Below are positions 36,118 to 43,831 of a stretch of DNA of 64,000 bases, piece after piece. Each line of letters begins with the position of its first letter. Position 1 is the first letter of the stretch. The translations under genes were made by a program, and so were the position numbers. The stretch spans positions 62,001-126,000 of the forward strand of contig NZ_LZHT01000134.1 in NCBI RefSeq assembly GCF_001667315.1, written 5' to 3'. The notes under the pieces were generated by a model. It searched no databases, had not been told where the DNA came from, and saw nothing but the letters and a program-made list of their open reading frames with translations. This DNA comes from Mycobacterium sp. 852002-10029_SCH5224772. Its GTDB lineage: Bacteria > Actinomycetota > Actinomycetes > Mycobacteriales > Mycobacteriaceae.

Positions 36118-37332
36118 ATGCTGCGTATCGGGCTGACCGGTGGCATCGGCGCCGGCAAGTCGGCGCTGTCCTCGACATTCGCGCGATTCGGCGCCGTCAT
36201 CGTCGACGGGGACGTGATTGCGCGTGAGGTGGTCCGGCCGGGCACCGAAGGTCTGGCGGCGCTCGTCGAGGCGTTCGGGAGTGACATCCTGGCGCCGGAC
36301 GGATCGCTGGATCGTCCGGCGTTGGCCGCCAAGGCGTTTCGCGACGACGACGCGCGCCAGACGCTGAACGGGATCGTCCACCCGCTGGTGGGCAAGCGCC
36401 GCGCGGAGATCATCGCGTCGGTGCCCGACGATTCTGTTGTCGTCGAAGACATTCCACTGCTGGTGGAGTCCGGGATGGCGCCGTTGTTCCCGCTCGTGGT
36501 CATTGTGTACGCCGACGTCGAGGTGCGGCTGCGGCGGCTGGTCGACCAGCGCGGCATGGCCGAAGACGATGCCCGCGCCAGGATCGCCGCCCAGGCCAGC
36601 GACGACCAGCGCCGTGCGGTCGCCGACATCTGCCTGGACAACTCGGGCAGCCCGGAAGACCTGGTGCAACGCGCCCAGGAGGTGTGGGACCACCGCATCG
36701 CGCCGTTCGCCCACAACCTGAGCACGCGCCAGATCGCCCGGGTGCCGGCGCGGTTGGTGCCGCCCGACCCGAGCTGGCCGGCCCAGGCGCAACGAATCCT
36801 GAACCGCCTGAAGACAACCTGCGGACACCGGGCGTTGCGCGTCGACCACATCGGTTCGACCGCCGTGCCCGACTTCGCCGCCAAAGACGTCATCGACATT
36901 CAGATCACCGCCGAATCCCTCGCCGTCGCCGACGAACTCGCCGAGTCGTTGTTGTCCGCCGGTTACCCGCGCATCGAGCACATCACCGAGGATGTCGCCA
37001 AGAGCGACGCCCGCAGCACCGTCGACCGCTACGACCGCGATGACGATCCGTCACTGTGGTCCAAGCGAATTCACGCCTCGGCGGATCCCGGTCGACCCAC
37101 CAACGTCCACATCAGGGTCGATGGATGGCCCAATCAGCAGTTCGCCCTGCTGTTCGCCGATTGGCTGAAAGCTGACCCGGATGCGCGCGCCGAGTACCTG
37201 AGCGTCAAACGCACCGCCGAAAAAGACGGTGGGGGAGACACGGCGGCCTATGTCGCCGTCAAAGAGCCGTGGTTCCTCGGCGCCTACCGGCGGGCCTGGG
37301 AGTGGGCCGACGCGACGGGGTGGAAACCCTAG
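36118..37332 (+). CDS. coaE: dephospho-CoA kinase CoaE fused to a GrpB-like domain
   Basis: Phosphorylates dephospho-CoA in the last step of coenzyme A synthesis. Residues 1 to about 200 form the kinase, with Walker A GLTGGIGAGKSALS and the DGDVIAREVV and EDIPLLVESG motifs. Residues about 205-404 form a UPF0157/GrpB domain with VDHIGSTAVPDFAAKDVIDIQI, related to nucleotidyltransferases. The same fusion is present in Mtb CoaE (Rv1631), where the extra domain is reported to help folding or solubility. Confidence 0.95.
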   Translation: MLRIGLTGGIGAGKSALSSTFARFGAVIVDGDVIAREVVRPGTEGLAALVEAFGSDILAPDGSLDRPALAAKAFRDDDARQTLNGIVHPLVGKRRAEIIASVPDDSVVVEDIPLLVESGMAPLFPLVVIVYADVEVRLRRLVDQRGMAEDDARARIAAQASDDQRRAVADICLDNSGSPEDLVQRAQEVWDHRIAPFAHNLSTRQIARVPARLVPPDPSWPAQAQRILNRLKTTCGHRALRVDHIGSTAVPDFAAKDVIDIQITAESLAVADELAESLLSAGYPRIEHITEDVAKSDARSTVDRYDRDDDPSLWSKRIHASADPGRPTNVHIRVDGWPNQQFALLFADWLKADPDARAEYLSVKRTAEKDGGGDTAAYVAVKEPWFLGAYRRAWEWADATGWKP

Positions 37333-37443
37333 GCCGATGGGGGCGACCCGCATGCGATCGCCACGGCCGCGCGTGCGATCGCCCCTAGGCCGATGGGGGC
37401 GACCCGCTGCGCCCGGCTGCGCCGCGCTTGCGATCGCCCCTAG
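37330..37443. repeat. two-copy ~56-bp GC-rich repeat between convergent stops
   Basis: Copies at 37330-37385 and 37386-37440 share CTAGGCCGATGGGGGCGACC at one end and GCGATCGCCCC at the other. GGGGCGA and TCGCCCC can pair inside each copy. The pair fills exactly the space between the coaE stop and the opposing stop at 37444, so it probably acts as a two-way terminator. Confidence 0.8.
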
Positions 37444-37869
37444 TCAAGGCAGGGGTGCCCCGCACTGCAGTGCACCGTTGTTGGGATCGGCGTTCCCGGC
37501 CACCGGTCTGACCATTTGGTCAGCCTGGACGAAAACGTTGTCGTCCACGTCGATCTCGCAGTGCACGTTCGCCGAGTACGGGAAGTGCAGCACGATGCGC
37601 ATGCCGGCCTGCTGCGGATCGGGCAACACCGTGTCGGCTTCGAATGCGTTGCCGGGCATCGAGCTCAGCCCTGCCGTGTTGGTCTGGCCGCCGTTGATCA
37701 CGAACGTGGCCTGACTGCCGGTCGTGACGCCGTCGATCCTGGCCCGATACGTGATGTTGTGCAGATCCGCCCGTGCCATCGCCGGATTCAACTGGGCGCC
37801 GGCGGCGATCACCGCCACCGCGGCGATCGGCAGGAGCCTGCGGCCTTTGCAGCTCATAGCCGGTGACAT
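37444..37869 (-). CDS. secreted protein with signal peptide
   Basis: A 141-residue protein with an N-terminal signal sequence (GRRLLPIAAVAVIAAGAQL) and a likely cleavage after AMARA, leaving about 107 mature residues beginning DLHNITYRARIDG. The mature part has two cysteines (near CEIDVDD and LQCGAPLP) that could form a disulphide. The family was not recognised. Start choice is between ATG 37869 and ATG 37857. It is 35 bases downstream of the glycosylase gene on the same strand, so it may be read with that operon. Confidence 0.7.
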   Translation of the reverse strand: MSPAMSCKGRRLLPIAAVAVIAAGAQLNPAMARADLHNITYRARIDGVTTGSQATFVINGGQTNTAGLSSMPGNAFEADTVLPDPQQAGMRIVLHFPYSANVHCEIDVDDNVFVQADQMVRPVAGNADPNNGALQCGAPLP

Positions 37870-37904
37870 TACAACCAGCGTGAATTCGGAACCAGAGGTT
37901 TGCG

Positions 37905-38690
37905 CTACGGCTGGCAGCGCGGGCACCACAGCGTCGCCCGGCCGCCCACCCGGGCGCGCTCGAGCCGCGTGCCACACCGCGGGCAGCACGGGTCGGGTTC
38001 GTCACGCACCCTGGTGAGCCAGCGCGGCAAGGCCGGCACCCGGCCATGTCGCACCGCGGTGCGCAGCACCCGCGTCATCGCGCGATGCAATGCCAACACG
38101 TCGTCGTCATCCAACTCCGGGATCGCCACGGTCGGCCGAACTTTTGCCCGCCAGCAGATTTCGTCGACCAGCAGGTTGCCGAGTCCGGCGATCACCGATT
38201 GGTCCATCAGCGTGGGTTTGAGCTGTCGCGAGTGTGCGGATCGCGAGGCCAGCACCGGGCGGAATTCGCGCAGGCCAAGCCCCAGCGCGTCGGGGCCCTG
38301 CGGGCCGGTGACATGCGCGATGTCGTCCGCGTCGTCGGCCAGCCACACCCCGCGCAACTTGCGAAGGTCGGCGTAGCGCAGTTCGCCCTCGTCGAGCGAC
38401 ACCAGTAGCCGCTCGTACGGATCGTGGTCCGCCCCGTCGGCGGCGTAGTAGGGCCGGCCGGTCATGCCGCTGTGGATCAGCAGCGCCGGGCCGTCCGTGG
38501 GCAGCACCAGCCACTTGCCGTGCCGGCGTGGGCCCGCGAAGCGGCGCCCGGTCAGCCGGCGCGCAAGCGTTGTGGCCGTGGTGTTTCGCAAGATCCCGGG
38601 ATCGTGCACCTGCACGTGCCGGATCCGCCGTCGCGGCAAGGTGGCGGCGAGCTGCCGCCGGTACCCTTCCACGTCGGGCAGTTCAGGCAC
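37905..38690 (-). CDS. Fpg/Nei-family DNA glycosylase
   Basis: A bifunctional glycosylase/AP lyase that removes oxidised bases, 261 residues. It begins MPELPDVEG, giving the catalytic N-terminal proline and Glu3, and has the conserved beta-hairpin lysine near residue 59 (RRHGKWLVL). The helix-two-turn-helix is in QSVIAGLGNLLVDEICW. A C-terminal zinc finger has C236, C239, C256 and C259. The GTG start overlaps the stop of the polymerase-domain gene by eight bases. It differs from the usual chromosomal fpg by its company: a ligase and a polymerase of LigD type in the same operon. Confidence 0.88.
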   Translation of the reverse strand: MPELPDVEGYRRQLAATLPRRRIRHVQVHDPGILRNTTATTLARRLTGRRFAGPRRHGKWLVLPTDGPALLIHSGMTGRPYYAADGADHDPYERLLVSLDEGELRYADLRKLRGVWLADDADDIAHVTGPQGPDALGLGLREFRPVLASRSAHSRQLKPTLMDQSVIAGLGNLLVDEICWRAKVRPTVAIPELDDDDVLALHRAMTRVLRTAVRHGRVPALPRWLTRVRDEPDPCCPRCGTRLERARVGGRATLWCPRCQP

Positions 38691-39573
38691 GTAGCTTGGC
38701 CAATCGCCGCAGGGGGCCGGTCAGGGTGCGGGCGTGTCTCGACATGTCTGCCCACGGATCTGGTTGTCCGGCAAGTCGTTTGGGAACATCTCGGATGGTG
38801 AACCGGTCGGCCCGCAATCGCCGATTGTCCAGTTCGTCCCATTCCAACGGCGTGGCCACCGGCGCGCCGTCGCGGGCCCGCACCGAATACGGCGCGACCG
38901 CCGTCTGTGCGTAGGCGTTGCGCATGATGTCGAGATAGACCCGCCCGTCGCGCTTGTTCTTCCGAGCCTCCACGGTGCGATGAGCGGGATCATCCGCGGC
39001 CACCACTTCGCTGACGTCGCGGGCGAACTGCCGCGCGGTGTCGAAATCGGCGTCGGCGCGCAAGGGAGTCACGACGTGCAGCCCGCGCGACCCCGTTGTC
39101 TGGACGTAGCACGCCAGGCCCAGGTCCCCCAGCGCCCCGGCCGTGGCGTGAGCGGTCGCTCGCACCACCGCGAAGTCGTTGTCGGACGGGTCGAGATCGA
39201 AGACGAGCCGGTCAGGGTTGTCCAGCCGGCCTCGACGCGACTGCCACGCGTGCAAGGTGATGCAGCTTTGATTGGCCAGCCAGTGCAGCGCCTCCGGGCG
39301 TTCGACGACCACGTGTTGCACCGTGCCGCCTTCTTTGGCCACCCGGACCCCGCTCATCCACTCCGGTAGCGAACCGGCGAAATCCTGCTGGATGAACCCG
39401 GTTTCAGCAATACCGCGGGGATAGCGCTGCACGTTGAGGGCCCGGCCTCGCAGGTGCGGCAACATGGTGTCGGCGACCTGGTCGTAGTAGGCGGCCAGGT
39501 CGCGCTTGGTGATCCCGTCGGCGGGAAACAGAACTCGGTCCGGGTGGGTGATGTCGACGTCGACACGGGCCAT
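38683..39573 (-). CDS. stand-alone LigD-type polymerase/primase domain
   Basis: A 296-residue protein equal to the polymerase domain of LigD, of the archaeo-eukaryotic primase superfamily. The metal-binding aspartates are in LVFDLDPSD (Asp126, Asp128), with the SRGLHVVTP motif (His166 region) and a third acidic residue in VYLDIMRN. Such enzymes add ribonucleotides or fill short gaps at broken ends. There is no fused ligase or phosphoesterase. The ATG at 39573 overlaps the ligase stop; the longer upstream frame lies inside the ligase gene. Mtb PolD-type proteins (Rv3730c, Rv0269c) are relatives. Confidence 0.88.
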   Translation of the reverse strand: MARVDVDITHPDRVLFPADGITKRDLAAYYDQVADTMLPHLRGRALNVQRYPRGIAETGFIQQDFAGSLPEWMSGVRVAKEGGTVQHVVVERPEALHWLANQSCITLHAWQSRRGRLDNPDRLVFDLDPSDNDFAVVRATAHATAGALGDLGLACYVQTTGSRGLHVVTPLRADADFDTARQFARDVSEVVAADDPAHRTVEARKNKRDGRVYLDIMRNAYAQTAVAPYSVRARDGAPVATPLEWDELDNRRLRADRFTIRDVPKRLAGQPDPWADMSRHARTLTGPLRRLAKLRA

Positions 39574-40571
39574 CAGTGCGTCTCCCGCACCACGTCGCCG
39601 GGTTCCTTGTCGGTGCGCATACCGAGGTAGCGCGGATGGCGCAACTTGCCATCGCGCGTCCACTCGCTGAATCCGATCTGAACCACCATCTCCGGGCGTA
39701 CCCAATGCGCGCCGGGTTCGCGCACCAAACCGCGGTCGAACGGCGGCGCGTCCCGGGTGATCGGCGACAGCCGCTCATGCAAGTGATGCAGTGTGGCGTC
39801 GTCGAAACCGGTGCCGACCTTGCCCGCGTAGATCAGGTCGCCGCCCTCGTAGTAGCCGAGCATCAGCGCGCCCAACTCGACACGACTGCCCTTCGGGCTG
39901 GTGTAGCCGCCCACCACGAACTCCTGATCGCGCACGCATTTGAACTTCAGCCAGTCCTTTGAGCGCCCGCTCTGATAGGTCGAGTCGGCACGCTTGGCGA
40001 TCACACCCTCGTCGCCGCGCTCGCATGCGCGCCGGTAGGCGGCGATACCGTCTTCGACCCGGTGCGGCGCATAGCGCAGCGGGTCGGTGAACTCGATTGA
40101 CTTGCGCAGCAGCTTCTTTCGCCAGAGCAGCGGCACCTCAACGGTTGACATGCCGTCGAGATGCAGTAGGTCGAAGACGTAGAAGAAGATCCGCACCGGC
40201 GAGGAGCGCACGACCTCGGGGTCGGTGAGTCCCAGCCGCCCCTGCAGCCGGGCAAAGCTGGTCCGGCGCCCCTGGAACGCCACCACCTCGCCGTCCAGGA
40301 CGAAGCGGGTGACGGGCTGAGCCGCGAGCGCATCCACCAATTCTGGGTAGGTCGCGTTCAGCGGCTGACGATTTCGCGATAACAGCCGGACCTGATTGCC
40401 GTCGCGAAACGCCAGACAGCGCATCCCGTCGAACTTGCGCTCGAAGATCCAGCGCGGGTCGGAGAACCGCTGGTCGGTGAGCGTGGCCAGGGTGGGCGAG
40501 CGCCACTCGGGCACCCCCTCGTCGTGCAGCACTGCGCGCACCGCACCGGGAAGGCTGGTGAAGTCCGTCAC
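39573..40571 (-). CDS. ATP-dependent DNA ligase, LigD ligase-domain type
   Basis: A 332-residue ligase consisting of the adenylation and OB-fold domains. The adenylated lysine is Lys46 in ERKFDGMR. VLDGEVVA, FYVFDLLHLDG, DEGVIAKR and WLKFKC form the other nucleotidyltransferase motifs. The OB part GALMLGYYEGGDLIYAGKVGTGF and the end SEWTRDGKLRHPRYLGMRTDKEPGDVVRE resemble the C-terminal third of LigD more than LigC. GTG start, overlapping the DUF402 stop; its own stop overlaps the polymerase ATG. It probably seals ends or gaps prepared by its two operon partners. Confidence 0.88.
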   Translation of the reverse strand: MTDFTSLPGAVRAVLHDEGVPEWRSPTLATLTDQRFSDPRWIFERKFDGMRCLAFRDGNQVRLLSRNRQPLNATYPELVDALAAQPVTRFVLDGEVVAFQGRRTSFARLQGRLGLTDPEVVRSSPVRIFFYVFDLLHLDGMSTVEVPLLWRKKLLRKSIEFTDPLRYAPHRVEDGIAAYRRACERGDEGVIAKRADSTYQSGRSKDWLKFKCVRDQEFVVGGYTSPKGSRVELGALMLGYYEGGDLIYAGKVGTGFDDATLHHLHERLSPITRDAPPFDRGLVREPGAHWVRPEMVVQIGFSEWTRDGKLRHPRYLGMRTDKEPGDVVRETH

Positions 40572-41125
40572 GATGATCGGTCCGGCGGCGTGCCGCGTCC
40601 ATGCCAGGTCAGCTCCATGCCGCCGCCGGCCAACCAGCGCGACAGGTCATAGCCGTTGCGCGCCAGCCCATCCACGGCGGCCACGGCGCGTCGCACCGCC
40701 CGCTCCGCGACCTCGGGAGTCAGCAGGCCGTGGCGCACGGCATCGAGCAACTCGTCGATATCGGCCAGTTCGGCGCTGGCGCCGGTGCGGACCTCGATGT
40801 CGAGGTAGTGATCCTCGGATCGCCACATCTCGGGGCCTGGCGTGTATTCGCCCACATCCAGGTAGTAGTCGTGGTCGCGCTCATGCCCCGGGTTGAAGTG
40901 AAAGACCGTGGCGCGCAGGCCCAACGACGGTAGCAGCCATGACTCGAGGTAGTGGAACTCGGCGCGGCCGGGAGTGGGACGGGCGACATAGAGGCCCCAC
41001 GGGTGCACCGCGTACTGGTCCACGGCCCGCACGATGCCCTTGGGATCGGTGTTGGTGCGGCCCACCAGGTCGAACGTCTCGTGCTTCGGTGGATGAATCT
41101 GGCTTCTCCTCCTGAATGATGTCAC
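40568..41125 (-). CDS. DUF402 family protein
   Basis: A protein of about 176-185 residues with the DUF402 blocks FDLVGRTNTDPKGIVRAVDQY, GLRATVFHFNPGHERDHDYYLDV and DHYLDIEVRTG. Relatives include nucleoside phosphatases and FomD-like hydrolases; the substrate is unknown. GTG 41125 is the only ordinary start near the previous stop, one base after the ABC gene. A perfect AGGAGGAGA lies inside the reading frame and would fit an ATT start at 41098, just before the conserved HPPK. Placed first among three DNA-repair genes, it may act on nucleotides in the same process. Confidence 0.8.
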   Translation of the reverse strand: MTSFRRRSQIHPPKHETFDLVGRTNTDPKGIVRAVDQYAVHPWGLYVARPTPGRAEFHYLESWLLPSLGLRATVFHFNPGHERDHDYYLDVGEYTPGPEMWRSEDHYLDIEVRTGASAELADIDELLDAVRHGLLTPEVAERAVRRAVAAVDGLARNGYDLSRWLAGGGMELTWHGRGTPPDRSS

Positions 41126-41126
41126 C

Positions 41127-43676
41127 CTACCGGCGCAACCGGATCTTCCACCGCACAAAGCCGGCGTACAACAGCGACAGCGCGGCCAGCATGCCCATGT
41201 CGCGCAGCCAGGCCGTCGGCGTGTGCTGCCAGAACCGGTCCTGGGACAGCAGCGAATCGGGCACCAGGTGCCGCAGGTCCACCGTCGATGACGCGGCGGC
41301 GTAGCCCCAGCGCGCCGGCATCGCCCACGACAGCTGGTTCAGGCCGAGCCGGCCGGTCACCGGCACCATGCCACCGCACAGCACCAGCTGCGCCATCACC
41401 GTCACCACGAACAGCGGCATGATCTGCTCGGTGGAGCGCACCAGCGACGAGATGGCCAGACCCAGAATGGCCGAGGCGACACACGTCGCGGCGACCGTGG
41501 CGAACAGTTCGACGGTGGCCCCGATCGTGGAGTGGCCGAACAGGTTTGCGCCGTGCGCCGGCGCGCCCTTGCCGGCCACCACGATCGCCGTGACGATCGC
41601 CGACTGCAGGATGGCGAACGCGCAGAACACGGCGCTCTTGGCGAGCAGATAGGCGGTGGTGGACAGGCCGACCGCCTGTTCACGCTGGAAGATGGCCCGT
41701 TCGCCGACCAGGTCGCGAATTGTCAAGGCGGTGCCCATGAATGCCGCGGCCGGCATGAGCAGGGCAAGGATCTGTGCGGCCTCGTCGGGGGTCCCCGCAG
41801 TGGGGCCGGGCACCTGAAATCCGTTGCTGCCCGGGACGGTCAGTGACAGCGAACCCAGGATGAAGGGCAGCAGCGCCAGGAAGACGAAATAGGCGCGGTC
41901 GGCGACGACGAGGCGAAACTGCCGGCGGGCGATGGTCGAGATCTGGCGCCGCACGCTGGTGTGCACCGGCGCACCCAGGCCGGCCGGCTCGTCGGCCTTG
42001 TCCGGCATGCGCTTCTGGGCCTCGCTCCGTTCCAGAAAGCGCCGGTTGGCTTCCTCGGGGTCGGCACCGACCTGGGTGAAGATCTTGGCCCAGTTGGTGG
42101 TCCCCATCGCGTCGCCGATCTGCTCGGGTGAGCCGCGGTAGGCGGTCTTGCCGCCGGGGGCCATGAGCAGCACCTGGTCGCAGACGTCCAGGTAGGACAG
42201 CGAGTGGGTGACAACCAGCACGACACGACCGGCGTCGGCCAACTGGCGCAGCATTGTCATGACTTGCAGGTCCAGCGCGGGGTCCAGGCCCGAGGTGGGC
42301 TCGTCGAGGATCAGCAGCGACGGCCCGGTCAGCAGTTCGAGCGCCACCGACGCGCGTTTGCGCTGCCCGCCGGAGAGCTTGTCGACGCGGGTGTCGGCGT
42401 GCTTGGTCAGGTCGAGTTCCTCGAGCACCTGGGCGACGACCCTGACGCGGTCCGCCTTGCCGGTGTCGGGCGGCAGCCGCAGCTCGGCCGCGTAGCCCAG
42501 TGCCTGGTTGACGGTCAGCTGGCGATGCACCACGTCGTCCTGCGGCACAATGCCGATCCTGCTGCGCAGGGACGCGTACTCGGCGTGAATGTTGTGTCCC
42601 TCGAACGTCACTGAACCCGAGCTCGGTGTGGTGTAGCCGGCGATGAGTCTGGCCAGGGTGCTCTTTCCAGCGCCCGATCCGCCGATCACCGCGGTCAGCG
42701 TTCCGGGGCGTGCGATCAGTGAGATGTCGTCCAGCAATTGCTTTTCGTTGTCGACGACGTAGGTGACGTTGCGCACCTCGAGGCCGCCGGTGCGCGTCGC
42801 GGCCTCGCTGCGCTTGGTGAGCGTGCCGCCGCGGAGCACCAGGTCGACGTTGCCGATGGTGACGACGTCGTCCTCGGACAGGATTGCCGAACCGACCCGG
42901 GTGCCGTTGACGAACGTGCCATTGACGCTGTTGTCGCGGATCTCGGTGCCCAGCGGGGTGGGCACCAGGGTCGCGTGCTGGCGCGACGCCAACACGTCGG
43001 AGACGACGATGTCGTTGTCGGCGGCGCGCCCGATCGTCATGGCGCCGAGGGTGCCCGCGGCCGACGACGCGCGCGGCGAGAGCAATCGCACAAAGCGCGT
43101 CGCCAGGTGGGACACGTCGGCCGACTTGGCGTCGACCACAGTGAATTCCGTGGCCGGCGTGGCCGGCGTGGGGGACGGCGGCGCGAGCTGCCACCTGGCC
43201 GGCGAACCGGGGTCGATGACCGTCCGTTCCTCGGGCGGAGCGACGCGCGGTCGTGGCGCCGGCCGCGATCGCGCGCGGTGCGGATCGCCAACCGCGGACC
43301 ACGTCAGAGTCGGCGGCCCGGAATCGTGGCTGGGCCGGGTGCGCGCCGCGGGGCTTGCGTGGCCCTGGCGGGGTCCGATCGCGAAGGTCAGGTGCGGGCC
43401 TCGCGGGTTTCCGACGTGAATGCTCTGGCCGTCGTGGATATCGATGACGGGCATCCGGTAGCCGTTGAGAAAGGTCCCGTTCAGCGAGCCGTTATCGATT
43501 GCCAGCCAGCGGCCTTGATCGAAACGCAGAATCAGGTGCGCGCGCGAGATTCGCGGATCGGCGATCCGCACATCGGCCTGTATGTCGCGTCCGACGACCA
43601 CTTCGCGCCCGGCCGCGAAGGAGCGTTGGGACCCGTCGTGCCGAATCGTCAGGAGAGGCGGGGCGGGTCGAGTCAC
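41127..43676 (-). CDS. FHA-FHA-ABC exporter (Rv1747 type)
   Basis: An 849-residue fused transporter. FHA1 (residues about 25-90) has GRDI...SRAHL...NGSLNGTF, and FHA2 (about 212-275) has GRAADNDIV...SRQHA...NSVNGTF. The ATPase has Walker A GGSGAGKST (332-340), signature LSGGQ (434-438) and Walker B LLILDEP. An ABC-2 membrane domain with about six helices follows (about 600-845). The linker between the FHA domains contains two candidate phosphothreonines, Thr152 (RTVIDPG) and Thr179 (FTVVDAK). In Mtb, PknF phosphorylates linker threonines of Rv1747, which is linked to export of cell-wall lipids. A PknF-like kinase is encoded divergently here. Confidence 0.92.
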   Translation of the reverse strand: MTRPAPPLLTIRHDGSQRSFAAGREVVVGRDIQADVRIADPRISRAHLILRFDQGRWLAIDNGSLNGTFLNGYRMPVIDIHDGQSIHVGNPRGPHLTFAIGPRQGHASPAARTRPSHDSGPPTLTWSAVGDPHRARSRPAPRPRVAPPEERTVIDPGSPARWQLAPPSPTPATPATEFTVVDAKSADVSHLATRFVRLLSPRASSAAGTLGAMTIGRAADNDIVVSDVLASRQHATLVPTPLGTEIRDNSVNGTFVNGTRVGSAILSEDDVVTIGNVDLVLRGGTLTKRSEAATRTGGLEVRNVTYVVDNEKQLLDDISLIARPGTLTAVIGGSGAGKSTLARLIAGYTTPSSGSVTFEGHNIHAEYASLRSRIGIVPQDDVVHRQLTVNQALGYAAELRLPPDTGKADRVRVVAQVLEELDLTKHADTRVDKLSGGQRKRASVALELLTGPSLLILDEPTSGLDPALDLQVMTMLRQLADAGRVVLVVTHSLSYLDVCDQVLLMAPGGKTAYRGSPEQIGDAMGTTNWAKIFTQVGADPEEANRRFLERSEAQKRMPDKADEPAGLGAPVHTSVRRQISTIARRQFRLVVADRAYFVFLALLPFILGSLSLTVPGSNGFQVPGPTAGTPDEAAQILALLMPAAAFMGTALTIRDLVGERAIFQREQAVGLSTTAYLLAKSAVFCAFAILQSAIVTAIVVAGKGAPAHGANLFGHSTIGATVELFATVAATCVASAILGLAISSLVRSTEQIMPLFVVTVMAQLVLCGGMVPVTGRLGLNQLSWAMPARWGYAAASSTVDLRHLVPDSLLSQDRFWQHTPTAWLRDMGMLAALSLLYAGFVRWKIRLRR

Positions 43677-43831
43677 CGTTCAAGTATCGGCCCGCACCGA
43701 CCGTGCCTCTATGAGATCCGGCTGTGACTTCCCTTTGTTTCGGCCCGGCTATTCATAGCGCCTTCACAGCCGGCCGAGGCGAATCGCCCACTGGCGTACG
43801 GCATTATTCGAACGAGGGGGCCAAGGCATCG

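Noticed and set aside
37330..37443. CRISPR array
   Set aside because: Only two adjoining copies without distinct spacers and no cas genes in the window.
43724..43831. Extended start of the PknF-like kinase at 43724
   Set aside because: It would use the divergent promoter space as coding sequence, and the added residues do not resemble any kinase.
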